Notes: generated by a model not told the origin, from the letters alone. A DNA stretch of 64,000 nucleotides from Eurosta solidaginis (GCF_040869045.1 NC_090319.1:363585739-363649738), one strand, 5' to 3'. Positions 31,906-44,640 are shown, numbered from the stretch's first letter. Translations and numbers: made by a program.

Positions 31906-32830
31906 ATCCCAGGCGAAGATTATACAACGCAACTACCTTGGGAATATTATATGCCGCACCAGTATGGCACGTGTCTAAAATCGCCCACCATAAAGATATA
32001 CTAGCATCCTACCTCATTACTGCTATACGAATAGTATGTGATTTTTGGATGGTGCCCAATGACGCGACCCTTGTTTTGTTTCGAGAAGTCCCATTAGATC
32101 TACTGTCAAGTGCAACGGCCGATCTGTATGGAATTGAGGTTATCAGCCCATCTAAAAATACCCAGAAAAACGCAAGGCCACGAACATAAATTGGATGGAA
32201 AGGAAGGTGGGAAAAATCGAGGAAAGGCCGCTGAACTTTTATATTAGTTCCGGAAGCGTAAGCACGGAGAACTGAGTTTTTGCTTCCTTTATCTTCTGGG
32301 TAGTGCTTTCATCACCTTCCTAAGATATGGGTTTTGTTATAATCCAAGGTAATGCTGAGTCAACCCAGTCATGTGAACGTACCACATACCCCATCTGAAC
32401 GTACACGCAATATTTGTGTGCTAAGATTGACTACACATACATGCATATGAAGCCTGAGGCATTGGAAAGTTAGCAGAGAGTACCAAGTGAGAGTGAGTAC
32501 AACCTTAGACTAACAAAATTACTTCTATCATTAAAAAGAGAGGACTGTAGACTCATGACGGGTATTCTGACTGGACACTGCCTTCTGGCGTCACATGCCT
32601 TTAAATTAGGCTTGGTCAGTGATAGCAGATGTAGGAGGGGATGGAGGAGGAAACGATCGAGCACGTTCTGCTTTACCAAGAAGACGGAGTTATTTTATAA
32701 CATAGGCCCTGGTTTTTGATAGGGTTTTTCAGTTTGGTCGTTAAAACAAACTTCTGGTAACACTAGGGACTTACTCAGTCTATGTGAGGTCCTCATGGAC
32801 CGGCCAGTTCAACTTAACCTAACCTAACGA
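31906..32830 (+). pseudogene. R1-like LINE 3' fragment
   Basis: An open piece at 31938-32189 reads GILYAAPVWH, AIRIVCDFWMVPNDA and EVPLDLLSSATADLYGIE, the thumb block of R1-clade reverse transcriptases (Y-G-A-P-V-W ... R-T-V-S-x-x-A ... P-I-D-L-L). Further on, REDCRLMTGILTGHCLLASHA and SRCRRGWRRKRSSTF represent the C-terminal Cys/His block with stops. The 3' end is GGACCGGCCAGTTCAAC then CTTAACCTAACCTAACG, a short tandem tail. The related end at 14785-15180 is on the opposite strand. 5'-truncated and inactive. Confidence 0.6.
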
Positions 32831-32849
32831 TGTGAGTGGGAAGCGAAGA

Positions 32850-34300
32850 AAAGCGTTGGTAATCGCGGCCGAAGAAGCGGCGTGATAACTGAGTCGGTGA
32901 AAAAGAGGGTGGTTGAGTAAAGAAAATAGTAACTTTAAGCAGCGGATACTTCTAATAATCGTCGTCGCTTATTTGCAACAACAGTGCGAGAACTCGATGG
33001 TGTTGCGTTACTCATTGAACCAATCCCATATCCGCACACTAGTATGATGCGCCCGGACGGTAGTGGAAGAGTGCACCGGCATTAGTAGTCCAGCAAATGT
33101 AGACTCAGTTAATATCTTTAGTCAGAGGTGAGGGGATGAAATGCACAGATATTTAGACAGGGCAAGAGTTTCGAGCCTGTGAAGGGGAAGATTGAATGAA
33201 ATTGCTTGGGTAATCCGCGACTGCGCTATCATTGTAAACTCATCAGCAGGTACTAACATTAGCTTGAGGTAGTTGAATCAGACATTCCAGGGAGAATTTT
33301 AGCCCCTAAAGTTCCCTTACGAGTCAAACAGCTGGACTAATAGAACCAGAGTAGGAGATGCCTTCCCTTTATAACTCTCTTTCTTTGTCCGCGTTCGCAA
33401 ATCGCTTCGTCACCTACCGTACTGACTCCATGCTTTCCTTCTCTATCCAAGTATAAACCATCGCTCTTAAAAGTTTTGATTTTTATCGGCATGCGATACA
33501 ATTCTTTCTCTCTCTCCACATCATCATCGTCGCTAAAAGTTATTACCCGCATAATAATAAACATGGAGAGATTTAGGGCCATATTTAGTTCCCGACATGG
33601 CCTGGTATTGGGAAGACTCCATTTAAGTGCAGCCTTATATCGTCTGTTGAACTTTCCCGCCAGCCTCCTGTGAAGTAGTAAGGTTTAGATGCCACTCCTC
33701 AACCGCTCAGCCATATAATCGGTAAAGGCGCTTCTCGTAGTGAGATATAAATTTGACAACTCGAGCATCAGAGATCTTACGACAAAACAACAAGAACAGC
33801 AACCTACCAGCTTGCAGTCTAACTTCATAATTAATTTCCCTCCTGTGTAACTACAACGAAACCTACCAATTGAAATTAATCTCGTACTATTAATCCACAG
33901 AACTTCCTAGTTCAAACAGTTCTGCTATTAATATTCTTAGCTATATCCTTAAATACGTACATATATATGTATTTAGAAGTAGCCTTACAACACCAACAAA
34001 TTGAAAAGCTACAATTATGTATTTAGTAGAATTTAAAATGATTCATTGTTGAAGGAAGCCAAAATTTAATTTACAACCAGCAATAAAAACAAGCATGATA
34101 GCGACCGAAGAAGACAAATGAATGAATTAATGAATGGATATTTAAAATACACACACACACGCACACTTGCTAAAAAACGTGCTGCCAACACACATACAAA
34201 CTTATCAAATAAATAGTTAACTGAAGGTTGTTTTTTGCCCCAAAGCTATGGCACATTGCCAATAAATATTTAAACAGACATGCAACAAGCTAGCTATAAA
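32850..34300. other. No gene recognised
   Basis: Mixed-composition DNA with an (AC)n tract near 34150-34166. Open frames at 33337-33582 and 33476-33673 overlap on opposite strands without motifs. Confidence 0.4.
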
Positions 34301-34310
34301 TTATATATTA

Positions 34311-35134
34311 AACAAGTAAGGAAGTCTAAGTTCGGGTGACACCAAACATTAAATACACAGCTGTACACTTGAAATGCTGTTGTTGTTTGTTTTGTGTGTT
34401 TAATAGTGTTAAAAGGCTGCGCAATAATACATATACATATGGTTCTATTCTGAACTAATTTTTCTTCGAGTTATGGCTCCCGAAATATAGAAAATTTCTT
34501 AGTCATAAAAGGGGCGGTGCACGTCCATATTTTTAAATTTGAAGTTTTTCTTATTTATTGTTATAAATCCATTTGATATAAAGCTCCTTTTTGCAAAGAT
34601 ATAACTTATTTTATTCGTCCACGACCCATTCAAAAATCTTTTATATAAAAGTGGGTCCTTAACCGATTTCGTAAATTTTTCTTTAAAGCATTCCTTATAG
34701 TAAAGGTAACCTCTCTGCCGAATTTTGTTATGATAGGTTTACCGATTTTTGATTTATGATTAATAATACTTGCAAAATTGATTTTGTCATAAGGGGGCGG
34801 TGCCACGCCGATTTTAAAATATTTTTTCAAAATTTTATCAAGAGTCTCAATATCAGTCCACACGTCAAATTTCAACATTCTAGGTGTATTATTTACTAAA
34901 TAATCAGGTTTTTTGTGTTTTCCAAAATGTTATATCTCAATATTTACTCAAGTTAACGTGTTAACGGACGTATGGACGGACGGACGGACATGGCTCAATA
35001 AAATTTTTTTTCTATGCTGATGGTTTTGATATATGGAAGTTTATATCTATCTCGATTCCTTTATACCTGTACAACGAACCGTTATCCAATCAAAGTTATA
35101 ATACCCTGTGTACAAGTACAGCTGGGTATAAAAA
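34311..35134 (-). mobile_element. DINE-1/INE-1-type element, copy B (short, diverged)
   Basis: Begins AACAAGTAAGGAAGTC like copy A, has GTTCGGGTGACACCAAAC at the stem-loop position, GGGGCGGTGCCACGCC blocks, and a short (GGAC)n at 34975-34989. It continues with ATGGCTCAATAAAATT, TTGATATATGGAAGTTTATA and CCGTTATCCAATCAAAG before CTGGGTATAAAA. The long tandem array of the other copies is absent and the stem has decayed. Confidence 0.75.
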
Positions 35135-35272
35135 CAAAAAGCCAGCAACAACAGCCAACAATCATAATAACATTGATAATATATAATAACAGAACACCGC
35201 ACAAGTCAACGCAATAAAAGACTGTAATCAATAATTTTATTTGCTTTTTCGAAATGCTATAATTATGAGCTA

Positions 35273-35642
35273 TTATTATTTTGGCGGCCACCGTCGTGTG
35301 ATGGTAGCGTGCTCCGCCTGCCACACCGTATGCCCTGGGTTCGCATCCCGGGCAAAGCAACATCAAAATTTTAGAAATAAGGTTTTTCAATTAGAAGAAA
35401 ATTTTTCTAAGCGGGGTCGCCACTCGGCAGTGTTTGGCAAGCGCTCCGAGTGTATTTCTGCCATGAAAAGCTCTCAGTAAAAATTCATCTGCCTTGCAGA
35501 TGCCGTTCGGAGTGGGCATTAAACATATAGGTCCCGTTCGGCCAATTTGTAGGGAAAATCCAGAGGAGCAGGACGCAAATTGGAAGAGAAGTTCGGCCTT
35601 AGATCCCTTCGGAGGTTATCGCGCCTTACATTTATTTTTATT
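35273..35642 (+). mobile_element. tRNA-derived SINE, copy 2
   Basis: Flanked by a perfect 15-bp duplication TATAATTATGAGCTA (35258-35272 and 35643-35657). A-box-like TGGTAGCGTGC near 35305 and B-box-like GGTTCGCATCC near 35339. The body matches the SINE at 2569 almost throughout, ending TTACATTTATTTTTATT. The long intact duplication indicates recent insertion. Confidence 0.9.
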
Positions 35643-36129
35643 TATAATTATGAGCTACTAGCAAATGAACAGGTATACCTACGAACATATATATAAATAC
35701 TTAGACTGATATATGTGCTAAGTAGCCACCAAAAATTGTGTAGGTAGCAGCAATAAAAGGCAATCAGCTGCTTGCTTTGTTTACTATGTTTGACAGTATT
35801 TCCAAGAATTAAGGTATTAATTTGGATTGTTGTTGTAATAAATATTAGGCCGATATATTTCAAAAAATAGGAGGCTAGTACCGGGTATTCGTTAGCTATC
35901 CGTCCCCTTTCCAGTTGTACGTATGCTATTACTTCTAAATATGCCAATACATTTTTACTCTCGACGATGATGGTCTTTTTTTGGAGATAGTTTTCCATGG
36001 AATAGAGTTAAAATACCGAGGAGAATATTAGAGCTGTTTACCCGTTTTTCTGGGTGCTTAAAGGCAGTATCACATAACTTCATCAGAACGTTCTGAGCTG
36101 GATCATCTATATCTCCGTAAATATTTGAA

Positions 36130-37150
36130 GGGAATATCCTAATTTAAGTGGGAGGGATAGAGGAAGTGGAAGTAGGAGTGAAAGTTGAATTCTATGTGAG
36201 AATTAAAGTTGGAGCGAAATATGATCTATACCTCCGTTATTATTTGAAGTGGATATCCAAAATTTGAATATTCCATATATCAGGCAATTTAGGTGCGATA
36301 GATAGAAGGAGTGGATGTGATAGTATGAGCTAAACAAAAATTTAAATGGGGGTATTGAATATTTTGTATATAAATTCCATATGTGAGGTAAACGTCAGTA
36401 ATTATATCAAAAATTATCTTATATTTTGTTTCTGGATTTCATGTATGAGGTAATTTGGTGGGAGAGGTAGAGGGAATGGAATTGGGAGTGATCGAATATA
36501 GACTGGGGTGTCCCATATTTGTTACTGAGATTCCATATATGACGACTTTTAGGTGGGAGAGGTAGGAGGAGTGGAGGTGGGAGTGAGATTGGGGATGCAC
36601 ATAAAAGGAATGCGGGAGTGAGAGTTTGAATGGGTTTCGGAGGGGAGACGTAGAATGAGAAGGCACTGGAAATAAAGGGAATAGGACGGGGAGGAACAAA
36701 AGGGATAAATAAATGAAAAATTAGTAAAATATTGATCTATAGCATGGAGAAGAGAGTGATAGCAGAAAATGAGGTCTGTTTTTCAAATATAAGCAAACCA
36801 ATTTTCGGGCAGAATAACGTGTGTTCGCATATATATAAATTCAAATGATATATGAATCTGAAAATCCAGTTGATCTTCGATCAGAACGTAGTTTAAAAAG
36901 TGCACTAGAAATCTCCCAAGGGTGCCCGTGGGCTCGAAATAAAATCAACTTCCAATACACATATTAATTTTTATACTACATATCTTATGAAGTATTCATT
37001 ATAGATCATTTAAGTTTCTTAAAAAGAAAATTAAAAGAGGTTTTTGGAGCAGGAATGGAAGGTGAAATTGGAGTTGGAATGGCTATTAGTAATGGTAAGA
37101 TGGATAGAAGGCATGTTGGACTGAAAGGAAAATAAGGGAAGGAGTTGAGC
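36130..37150 (+). repeat. Polypurine-strand degenerate tandem repeats
   Basis: Repeated phrases of about 60-110 bp: TTCCATATATGA-G, AATTTAGGTG, GGGAGAGGTAGAGGGA, GTGGAATTGGGAGTGA. The plus strand is strongly purine-rich in 36455-36690. Similar purine-rich tracts occur at 37730-37800 and 48480-48640. Minus-strand ORFs over these tracts (Ser/Pro/Leu-rich) are artefacts of the complement. Confidence 0.6.
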
Positions 37151-37159
37151 AGAGCAGTT

Positions 37160-38920
37160 GTGAATACTTGAAAATTTAGGTTTGTGTAGAACAAAGTTTG
37201 GTGGATCTGCTGATATAAAAAGTTAAAATTTTGTTTTATTTATTTTGTTTATTTATATAGATATATCTTGTGAAATCTACGGCTATAAGCTTACTTACTT
37301 TCCCACACTTCAATCTTTTTTCAATAAATTTTGGCTATAGGTTCCTTCGATCAAGACGAAAGTTCTTCATATTTCAGAACAAAGAATTTTAATTTACATT
37401 TTTTTTTTTACAATTTCACTTGCGCCACTGGGTGGTGCGAAAAATTTTATATGTCAGCGAAAGTTACTCTTACGTCATGTACGTACTTAAGTGCAGAACT
37501 TCTGTTTGGTCATAGCATTGAATTCACAAAAAGTTAAAGCGATTGCATTGAGTGACTTTTTAAAAGTTTTTATTAAATTTAAGCATTCCATTGTATATCA
37601 GATGATAGACAAGAATTGTGCAGCTAAAATATTTTGATTAAGTTATGAGATTTTGAGTATGAATTGTGTGTGACAAAATAAAATTTCAAAAATAAAGCAA
37701 AGAATGATAAATTAGAGGAATAAGGGATCTAAGAAAAAAGAAGGAGAGAGGTAGAGGGTGTAAAAAAAGAAGAGGGAGAGATAAGGAAATTATAAAGGGT
37801 AAGAATGAGAAAAATTGGGAGATATATTTTGAAGAAGATCAATAAAACCTTATGTACTGATTGTTTGACTTTGAATAACGGGAAGGAATGCTTTAAAATA
37901 CACCTTCGTATTTAATTTAGTATCTGTCTATCTGGCACTGGCCCTCGCTGGAGTCCTCTGCGATCAACCCTCTAGAAAGGGACAAACATATACCAAAATT
38001 AATCAGTATTTTAATGCTCTCCTTAGATGTTATGGGCCTAAAAGACGAATGATCACACATTTTACAAGTCAAAGTAGCAGTTTTAAGGTCAAAGAGAAAA
38101 AAGTTGGCAAACCAGGCATTTTGTTTTTTTAATATTCCTATTTGTTCTCAATATTTCTACGATATGTCGAGAAAAGAAAGGAGGGTGCAAACTTTACGAC
38201 CAGATATGCAAATAAAAATTTGCATATTTCATATTTCACATAAATGTTATTTAGAAGGCCTTTTGTGGTGGGTATTACATGATATACATAAGTATGTACG
38301 TATGTATGTATACTTGCATACTCGCAATAAAACACCGGCCTGTCAAGTAACCAGTGAAATCGCCAATCGTTTCGGCCACTCCAGTTGTTAAGCATACAAA
38401 TAAATCGTTTTTATGTGGCAGTCTTTGTTGTTGCTGTTGGTTGTAGTGATGGTTTTACCACCGCACCCGAAAGCCACCAGCCGTCACCTTTTGTCGCTAC
38501 TGTTGATATGTTGATGCTGATATTATTATGGTGCCGGCTATTGATAATTTTCGTGCTTCTCCTTAACTGGTTTAACGATGACTTTTGGCCGTGAGCGAAT
38601 TTTATATGAATTAAATATTATAGCTATAATGTTAAGGACATGATTTTCTGTATGTAATGTTATGTAATTAACTTGCGAATGGGAAATGAAATTTATTTAT
38701 TATTATCGTTTTTTTAATAATTTTTATACTTTCTTGTCCCTTATAGCAAAATGCACTAAGTTTTGTTACAATTGTTTGGCCTATAAAAGTTATTGACCGA
38801 TTGAAGATATTTTTTCGTTTACCGATTTGTCAAATAAAATACACGCTAATACTATTAACCGATAGGTAACTTAGTTGACCAACATCATATGTTGTTTTTA
38901 TACCTTCATCAAAATTAAAT
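37160..38920. other. No gene recognised
   Basis: AT-rich DNA. The overlapping frames at 38104-38594 lack motifs. A GTATGTACGTATGTATGTATAC tract lies near 38291. Confidence 0.4.
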
Positions 38921-38925
38921 AGTAC

Positions 38926-39436
38926 TGTTGCGAATTTTAGGAAATTTTTTATTACCTTGCGCATTCTGGTTTCGTTCGAAACTCTGAACTGTCAAATAAA
39001 TAACTCAAATATTCAGTATGGGAAAATCTTCTTTATTTACAACACTACTATGTTATTAGTACTTCACAATAAAATTACTCGCGTACTTCACTTAGTTCGC
39101 CTCGTTCACCCTTTTCCCCCAGTGTCCAAACTTTCGCTAACAGCCGTCTCGAACATTTGCTTATTTATTTCTTGTTTCTGTCTTCTATATATATCTGTGT
39201 ATATGTTTGAGTAATATGCGCTGTGTATTCCTATTTACATACATATCTGCATCTCATGTATACTGTTGCCGCCCAGGTATAGGTGAATAATATGCACTGT
39301 ACATCTGATATTCTCTGTTGCTTTTATGTAATGTGTGTGGCTGTTTTCGATTTCATCCGCTTTCCCTGTTGTTTTTGTCGACCAGCATTTTTACTATCGG
39401 CATAGTGACGTATCGAAACTACTAATATTCGCCACA
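38926..39436 (+). repeat. Solo LTR, gypsy-type, copy 1
   Basis: 511 bp starting TGTTGCGAATTTTAGG and ending ATTCGCCACA. Shares CTGTCAAATAAATAACTC, AATATTCAGTAT, CTTCACTTAGTTCGC-like and ACTAATATTCGCCACA blocks with the copies at 40955 and 47716. The flanks are GTAC (left) and GTAT (right), a possible mutated 4-bp duplication. No internal retroelement coding lies next to it. Confidence 0.65.
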
Positions 39437-39839
39437 GTATATAAAGTTTTTCACGAATCTTAAAATTGTAAGTCCTTAAAGGAGAAGAAATAGATGCAGT
39501 AAAACGTACACCCGAATTTATCAGGTTGACAATTCAATTTTTGATATATCTCGACAAAAATTGGTGAGCGGGTGCATTTGGGTTTCTGGTTAGACATATT
39601 CTCATTTGCTGCGAAGTTTATGCCTCACGTATCTGCTGACAGTATCCCATCTGTCACTTCGGTAGGTCATTTTTTTCATGACACTGCTCGGCGATAGGTC
39701 GCCAATTTTTTTTCTTATCTTCTTTGCTGTTGACAAAATGCTGGCATTCGAAGAAGGTGTAACGTACATTGCCTAAATTGCCATACTACAGACAATTTGA
39801 GCTTCCTACCTTACCCATTCGGTGAAGATATTTGAATTA

Positions 39840-40140
39840 GTAACTACGTCAGCTTCTGCCGAGGTGAGGCAGTTCGGTGCCTCCGATCTTTTACTGCACA
39901 TGCCCAGATTTCTGCAACGTATAAAGGTATAGCAACCGAGGTTGATGCAAGCAACTTAGTTGTACATGGCTTTGAACTGCCTGTGTTTGCCAGTAACCTA
40001 TTAAGTTTCGCTATTGTGTTCGCAGCCCTTGCTGAGGATCCTAGAATGTGCTTCGACAAGGTGAGCTACTGTCCAGCCTCACTCCCAGATATTTCATTGA
40101 AGTGCATGTTCGCCTCTTTGATGACTATAGGAACGCATGC
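39840..40140 (-). pseudogene. R1-like LINE reverse-transcriptase thumb fragment
   Basis: In reverse, HILGSSARAANTIAKLNRLLANTG then KLLASTSVAIPLYVAEIWACAVKD match the R1/I-type pattern of a K-A-A/T-A-L-S-R-L-M-x-N-x-G helix followed by S-x-L-L-Y-G-A-E-I-W-A. A stop lies just upstream, after ...GSEAGQ. Catalytic residues are outside the fragment. Confidence 0.6.
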
Positions 40141-40169
40141 AGAAGGCAATAGAGATAAAGTTGTAAACC

Positions 40170-40240
40170 AGCAAGACGTGGCTTTCTAAGCAGATCGATT
40201 ATTGAAGGAGTGCGGGTTCAAATCCCACTCCCGAGAGAAA
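40170..40240 (+). other. tRNA-like T-arm module, probably SINE-derived
   Basis: AGTGCGGGTTCAAATCCCAC at about 40210-40229 forms a T-arm-like stem-loop containing the B-box GGTTCAAATCC. Upstream GTGGCTTTCTAAGCAG could be a weak A box. A complete acceptor stem and anticodon arm cannot be folded by eye, so I do not call a tRNA gene. Confidence 0.35.
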
Positions 40241-40442
40241 TATCTCTAAAGAGATTTACAAGGTACAATTGAAATAGCTGTCGCCTTTGCCGTCCAGATT
40301 TCGCGTTGTTTATGCTTTTACAAAAATATTTACTAAAAAATCTCCGTTTTTCTGTTGCTAACTGTAAAACGTGATCAGCCGTCCTCCTCTTTACAGTGCG
40401 CAAGACCTAGTTCAGTTTAAGCTCGTACCATCGTGCTGTTAT

Positions 40443-40860
40443 ACCCCAGCGGGTTAGGTGATCAGAATATACCCGCGGTAGGTATGCCTGTCGTAACAGG
40501 CGACTAAAATACCAGATTCAAGGGGCTGTGTAGCGCAACCTTTCAGGTTGCCAGCGCAATATATAGCTTCTCCAAACCCAATTGTCAACCTCACCTATCC
40601 GCGGCGAATCCTGTTTCACTAATAGACGAGGCTCTGGCGACCCCAAGCTCCTCAAGGAACTTGGAGGTAGGGAGGGAGGGAATGGCCTGAAGGTTTAATG
40701 TGGCCACATAAATCGTTCCCGAGATGGTCGGGCTAGTACCTTAATGGTGCTATGGCACCGGAGCGTACCGGATTTGTATCCGGCAAAGGACCATCACATC
40801 GATAACACTCCCCAAAGCCTTCGGGGAGCAACCTTATCGCTACAACAACAACAACAACAA
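40443..40860 (+). mobile_element. Short retroposon with (CAA)n tail, full-length copy
   Basis: A 418-bp insertion bounded by a perfect 14-bp duplication CATCGTGCTGTTAT (40429-40442 and 40861-40874). It starts near ACCCCAGCGGGTTAGG, holds the hairpin-forming CCCGAGATGGTCGGGCT and CCAAAGCCTTCGGGGAGC, and ends (ACAAC)-like CAACAACAACAACAA. No ORF and no clear polymerase III boxes were seen, so it may be a SINE or the 3' end of a LINE. Relatives occur at 10228, 19756, 21060 and possibly 55020. Confidence 0.8.
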
Positions 40861-40954
40861 CATCGTGCTGTTATCATAGCTACCGATTCGTCTGTGAAAT
40901 CGAGGGGAAGATGCTTCCTGGCACGTCCAATTGAAGAATACTTTCGTAAGATAT

Positions 40955-41462
40955 TGTAACGAATTTACGGAAATTCCTCTTATTTGCAACCTTCTACTAA
41001 TGTTCTAATCACTAAGCTGTTGAATAAATATCTCTAATATTGAATAATGCAAAAATGGTATTTATTAGGATCCATACTTGGAAATAACACTTATATTTCG
41101 CAACTAATAGCTTGCTTAAATCTAACTGATTGTCGTGCCTCTAATGTTGCTGCCTTTTATACTGTCTGGTTTTCTCGTTGCATATTTCTAGGTTTTCTAT
41201 TCTAGAATTTACTAGATAGTTATCAGCTAAAAAATTACCAGCTATAACTATAAGTATCTGTGAGCGATACTTGCACAAGTTGTTGTCTTCTTCTGTGAGC
41301 ATCTCAGATAAGTTATGTGCATGTGTTTGTGCGTCTCTTCTCCGCTGCTCGTATTGACGTATGGGTAGACATAATGATTGATTTGTTGATGTGTATACGA
41401 TTCACTGCTTAGTACCGGCTTAGAGATTATAGTACCCCTTAGTGTTGCTAGTGTTCGTCACA
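40955..41462 (+). repeat. Solo LTR, gypsy-type, copy 2, with ATAT duplication
   Basis: 508 bp from TGTAACGAATTTACGG to GTTCGTCACA, flanked on both sides by ATAT (40951-40954 and 41463-41466). A 4-bp AT-rich duplication fits gypsy elements of the 17.6/297 kind. It contains GTTGAATAAATATC (possible poly-A signal). Formed by LTR-LTR recombination or inserted as a single LTR. Confidence 0.75.
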
Positions 41463-41469
41463 ATATATA

Positions 41470-42900
41470 CCAGAGATCGGGACCTAGTACATTTTTTTGA
41501 CCGCGAGCGGCTTCATACATTAGATACCTGTCTCTCAGTTAGTTCCTTAAGATTTCCAGCAAATATTGTTGCGACACCTTGAAAGTGCTTTTTGGAAGCC
41601 TCTGCGTCTCTTTCGAGTCAACGGTCGTCCAGTTATCGCTCCATTATTTGTTGCTCATATGGGTTGTCACCACAACTATCTCTTTCCTTCTTGCATAAAT
41701 AAGTTCAAGCGCCTATCGTTAGCACTGCTGACGTCGTTAGTGTCGGGAGTTGGAGTTACATAGTTATGTAAGATACTTCGGACAATGCCCACACTACATT
41801 AGATTGGTCAATAATTAAGTGTTAAATATTAAAGAATTCATTGCACGAACATCATAAAAGTCTTGGTCTTAACCACAATCGAAAACACTTTGTTGTCGAT
41901 CTGTAAAATTTCGTATGGTTTAGTTTGATGGAAAGGTAAGTCGTTATAAATTGTACAGCCCATTCAAATTTAAAAAAGGAAAAGAGTTGATTATAAGATT
42001 TGCAATAATTTTCGTTCGTTGACTGTTGTTGTCGTCATTAGACGACTCTTCATAATACAAAAAAATCAAGAGCAGTAAAAGAAAACGAAAATATTGCGTG
42101 CAAGATCGACATAAAATGGCAAAAGGGCTGTAATTTATGCGATCAGAGCGTATTATTTCATTTACGAAACTGTGGGAGAACAAATTAATGAATGGAAAGG
42201 TTGATGGCGATCTTAATATCTACAGTAAATACATATGTACAAAAATATTCAAAAATATTGCGTAGTATTCATATAAACATATAAATATTACATATTTCAA
42301 CGAAAAAATATGCTAAGGCTTATTTCTTTAAATTCCTTGTTTCCTGCTGAGAGAACGATATTTTTAGAAAAAACGTATGGAGTTTTTTTCAGATTCTGCT
42401 CACTATATGGATACAATATATATTAATTTTAAAAAACACAATTATGGGCTGGGCATCCAGCCTGCGCCGGATTAAGTGTGTTGGTCGATTCATGAGTGGA
42501 GCCCCTCAAACTTTGCATTCTTTGAAAACGAAATTCACTTTAATAAAAATCAAAAACACAGCCCAAGTTCGCCATACACAACACAAAAGCCAAAGATTAA
42601 TCTAAAGTATCGATATATTTACAGAAAAATTTCAAGGAGGGATAACATATGAACAAATAAACAACGCATCTTACTTGGTATTCCAACTACTCAAAATCAT
42701 GGCGGAACTATGCAAGGTGGCAGCTGATTTGTACTTTTTAATATGATTTGATACATGAACTTCCCGCGCAGTACGATTTTGACATTAGTCCATCGACTTA
42801 CAAAAACAAAGTATATGGAACTTTTATTTATATTACGTACGTTTCCATAAGCTCTCATGAGTCTCAATTTTAGACAGCGCACGTATGCCGGTTATACTAT
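41470..42900. other. No gene recognised
   Basis: AT-rich DNA. Short frames at 41566-41763 and 41944-42183 have no recognisable motif. Confidence 0.4.
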
Positions 42901-42914
42901 GTACAAACACATAC

Positions 42915-43002
42915 CAAATTGGCAATTTATATCATTAGGGCAATTTATTACACAACTTATCATATAATAAGTTGTAATAATAAACTGCCAATTTAAAAAA
43001 AA
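42915..43002. repeat. Imperfect hairpin around ACTTATCATATAATAAGT
   Basis: GGCAATTTATTACACAACTTAT pairs imperfectly with ATAAGTTGTAATAATAAACTGCC across a 5-base loop, flanked by AAATTGGC and GCCAATTT. It could be a tiny MITE relic. Confidence 0.55.
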
Positions 43003-43373
43003 AAAGCGTAATAAATTGTTTCGTACTGCAATGCAACCTTGAAAAGTGGGTTCATTGACTAGAGTTCAACTATATGGTTGACTTATCTCATCAGCTGATT
43101 TTATTTTTTTCATGTCACTGGAGTAGGGATTGTCAAAAGAAGATGGCAAACTCAAACTTAAACCAAAACGATGAACACATTTTCTTACAACACACAAAAA
43201 TTTCAAAGTTTTATGTTTTCATTTCATTCCATTCGCCCAATACAAACACTCACATTTTGACAGTCGGAACAAAGGTATATTGTTGCTGTAAAGATGAGCC
43301 AATCAGCGTTCAAATTACTATTGTGTAAGCTAAATTGAGTTGTATGAACTAGAGATACATACACGCCGCCGAC

Positions 43374-43460
43374 AAAGGCCACCGCCGCCGCCGATTTTCG
43401 AAGATTTCTCTCGCTGCCGCCGAATGTCAAAAATGTCGGCGCAAAATGCCGTCGCATTAA
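43374..43460. repeat. CCGCCG-rich short repeat
   Basis: GCCGCCGACAAAGGCCACCG, CCGCCGCCGATTTTCG and GCTGCCGCCGAATG form a GC-rich island about 90 bp long in AT-rich DNA. It reads as a dispersed low-complexity repeat, not as an exon. Confidence 0.4.
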
Positions 43461-44269
43461 TTTCCCTCTTCGCTTTCATTGTGTTCACTTTCATGCAATT
43501 ACTGGGGTTCTAATTTTGAAAATTCGAAGTTCGTCACTTTTATTTCGCGACGTCGGGGCATTGCGTTTATAGCTTTTGAATCAGTAACTGGTGCGGTCAC
43601 CAAATATACGTCTGTAAATACCTTGCCTCTGAGTTTTAAGTTATATGCGTTTAAATTTGCAATAAAAATTCACTTGTTTTTTGCTTAGCTTATGAGCATA
43701 ACATCAGTCAAACCCTGGGATGTTGATACTTAAAATCAGTGGACCACACTGTTGCCAACAACAACTTAAAGCAAAGCGTTCTATAGGGATTGCAGATTCA
43801 ATTAAAAAAAATTTTTTTGTTTTACGTTTCTAAGTTCTCTATATATCAAGGCTGTGAAAACCAGTGATAAGCTTGTAGCCATATTCCTAAGCCGTTATGC
43901 ACATAGACAGAGCGGCATTCCCTGGCAACGCGACCAATTGATTTCGATGAAATTCCGAAACTTTTTGCATCTTCCAAAAAAGTTTTCTATCAATTAAAAT
44001 TTTTTTTCAGTCAATCGGAAGGATATGAATTTTTGAAGGTTTCGGTATTTTTTCGGGCATCATTATTTTAATAATTTGGTAAAAAACGGCTCGACTTATA
44101 TTTTCCTAACGGCACCTTGTAATGGCGTAAACAAATCAGCATTAAATACAGATAATATGCTTCTCCGGTTTTCGAATTCGAGACAATTCCTCGATGTCTA
44201 TTTAAAAAGTTGTTCTGAAATTAACATATCGTAACAATAATTAAAAAATTTCCGTATGGTTATTAGATA

Positions 44270-44640
44270 ATCAAAAGAAAAAAAAAAATAGAATTCTAAC
44301 GGTGAAAAAAAGAGTTCAATGAAGACATGTCCATCTGTCTGAGAGTACGATAACTTGGCCAAATTTTGGTATGTATTATTGAAATTTTTTATGGGGGTTT
44401 TTGCACTCATCGGTCAACGAACACGCCCATTTTTTTTTTTTAAAGATAATATTTTTAAAATCATGAAAAACGTGAGTATTAATATACCTCCGAAGATTAA
44501 ATTTCATGTATGAAATACAGCTGCGGCTCCAAATTAATATTTTCATAGGTTTTTAAAATGGGCGTGGCATCGCCCACTTTTATTGAAATCTATTTTATAA
44601 ATAGTATGTTATCTTATTAAAGTTATAACGAGAACGTTTG
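44270..44640 (+). mobile_element. Diverged DINE-1-type fragment
   Basis: Contains GACATGTCCATCTGTCTG, ACGATAACTTGGCCAAATTT, AACACGCCCATTTTTTTT and ATGGGCGTGGCATCGCCCAC in the order of the element at 55681. The CCGT tract has decayed and no ends are recognisable. Confidence 0.55.

Noticed and set aside
36439..36699. Ser/Pro/Leu-rich minus-strand frame (and 48410-48676)
   Set aside because: Complement of polypurine repeats; low complexity.
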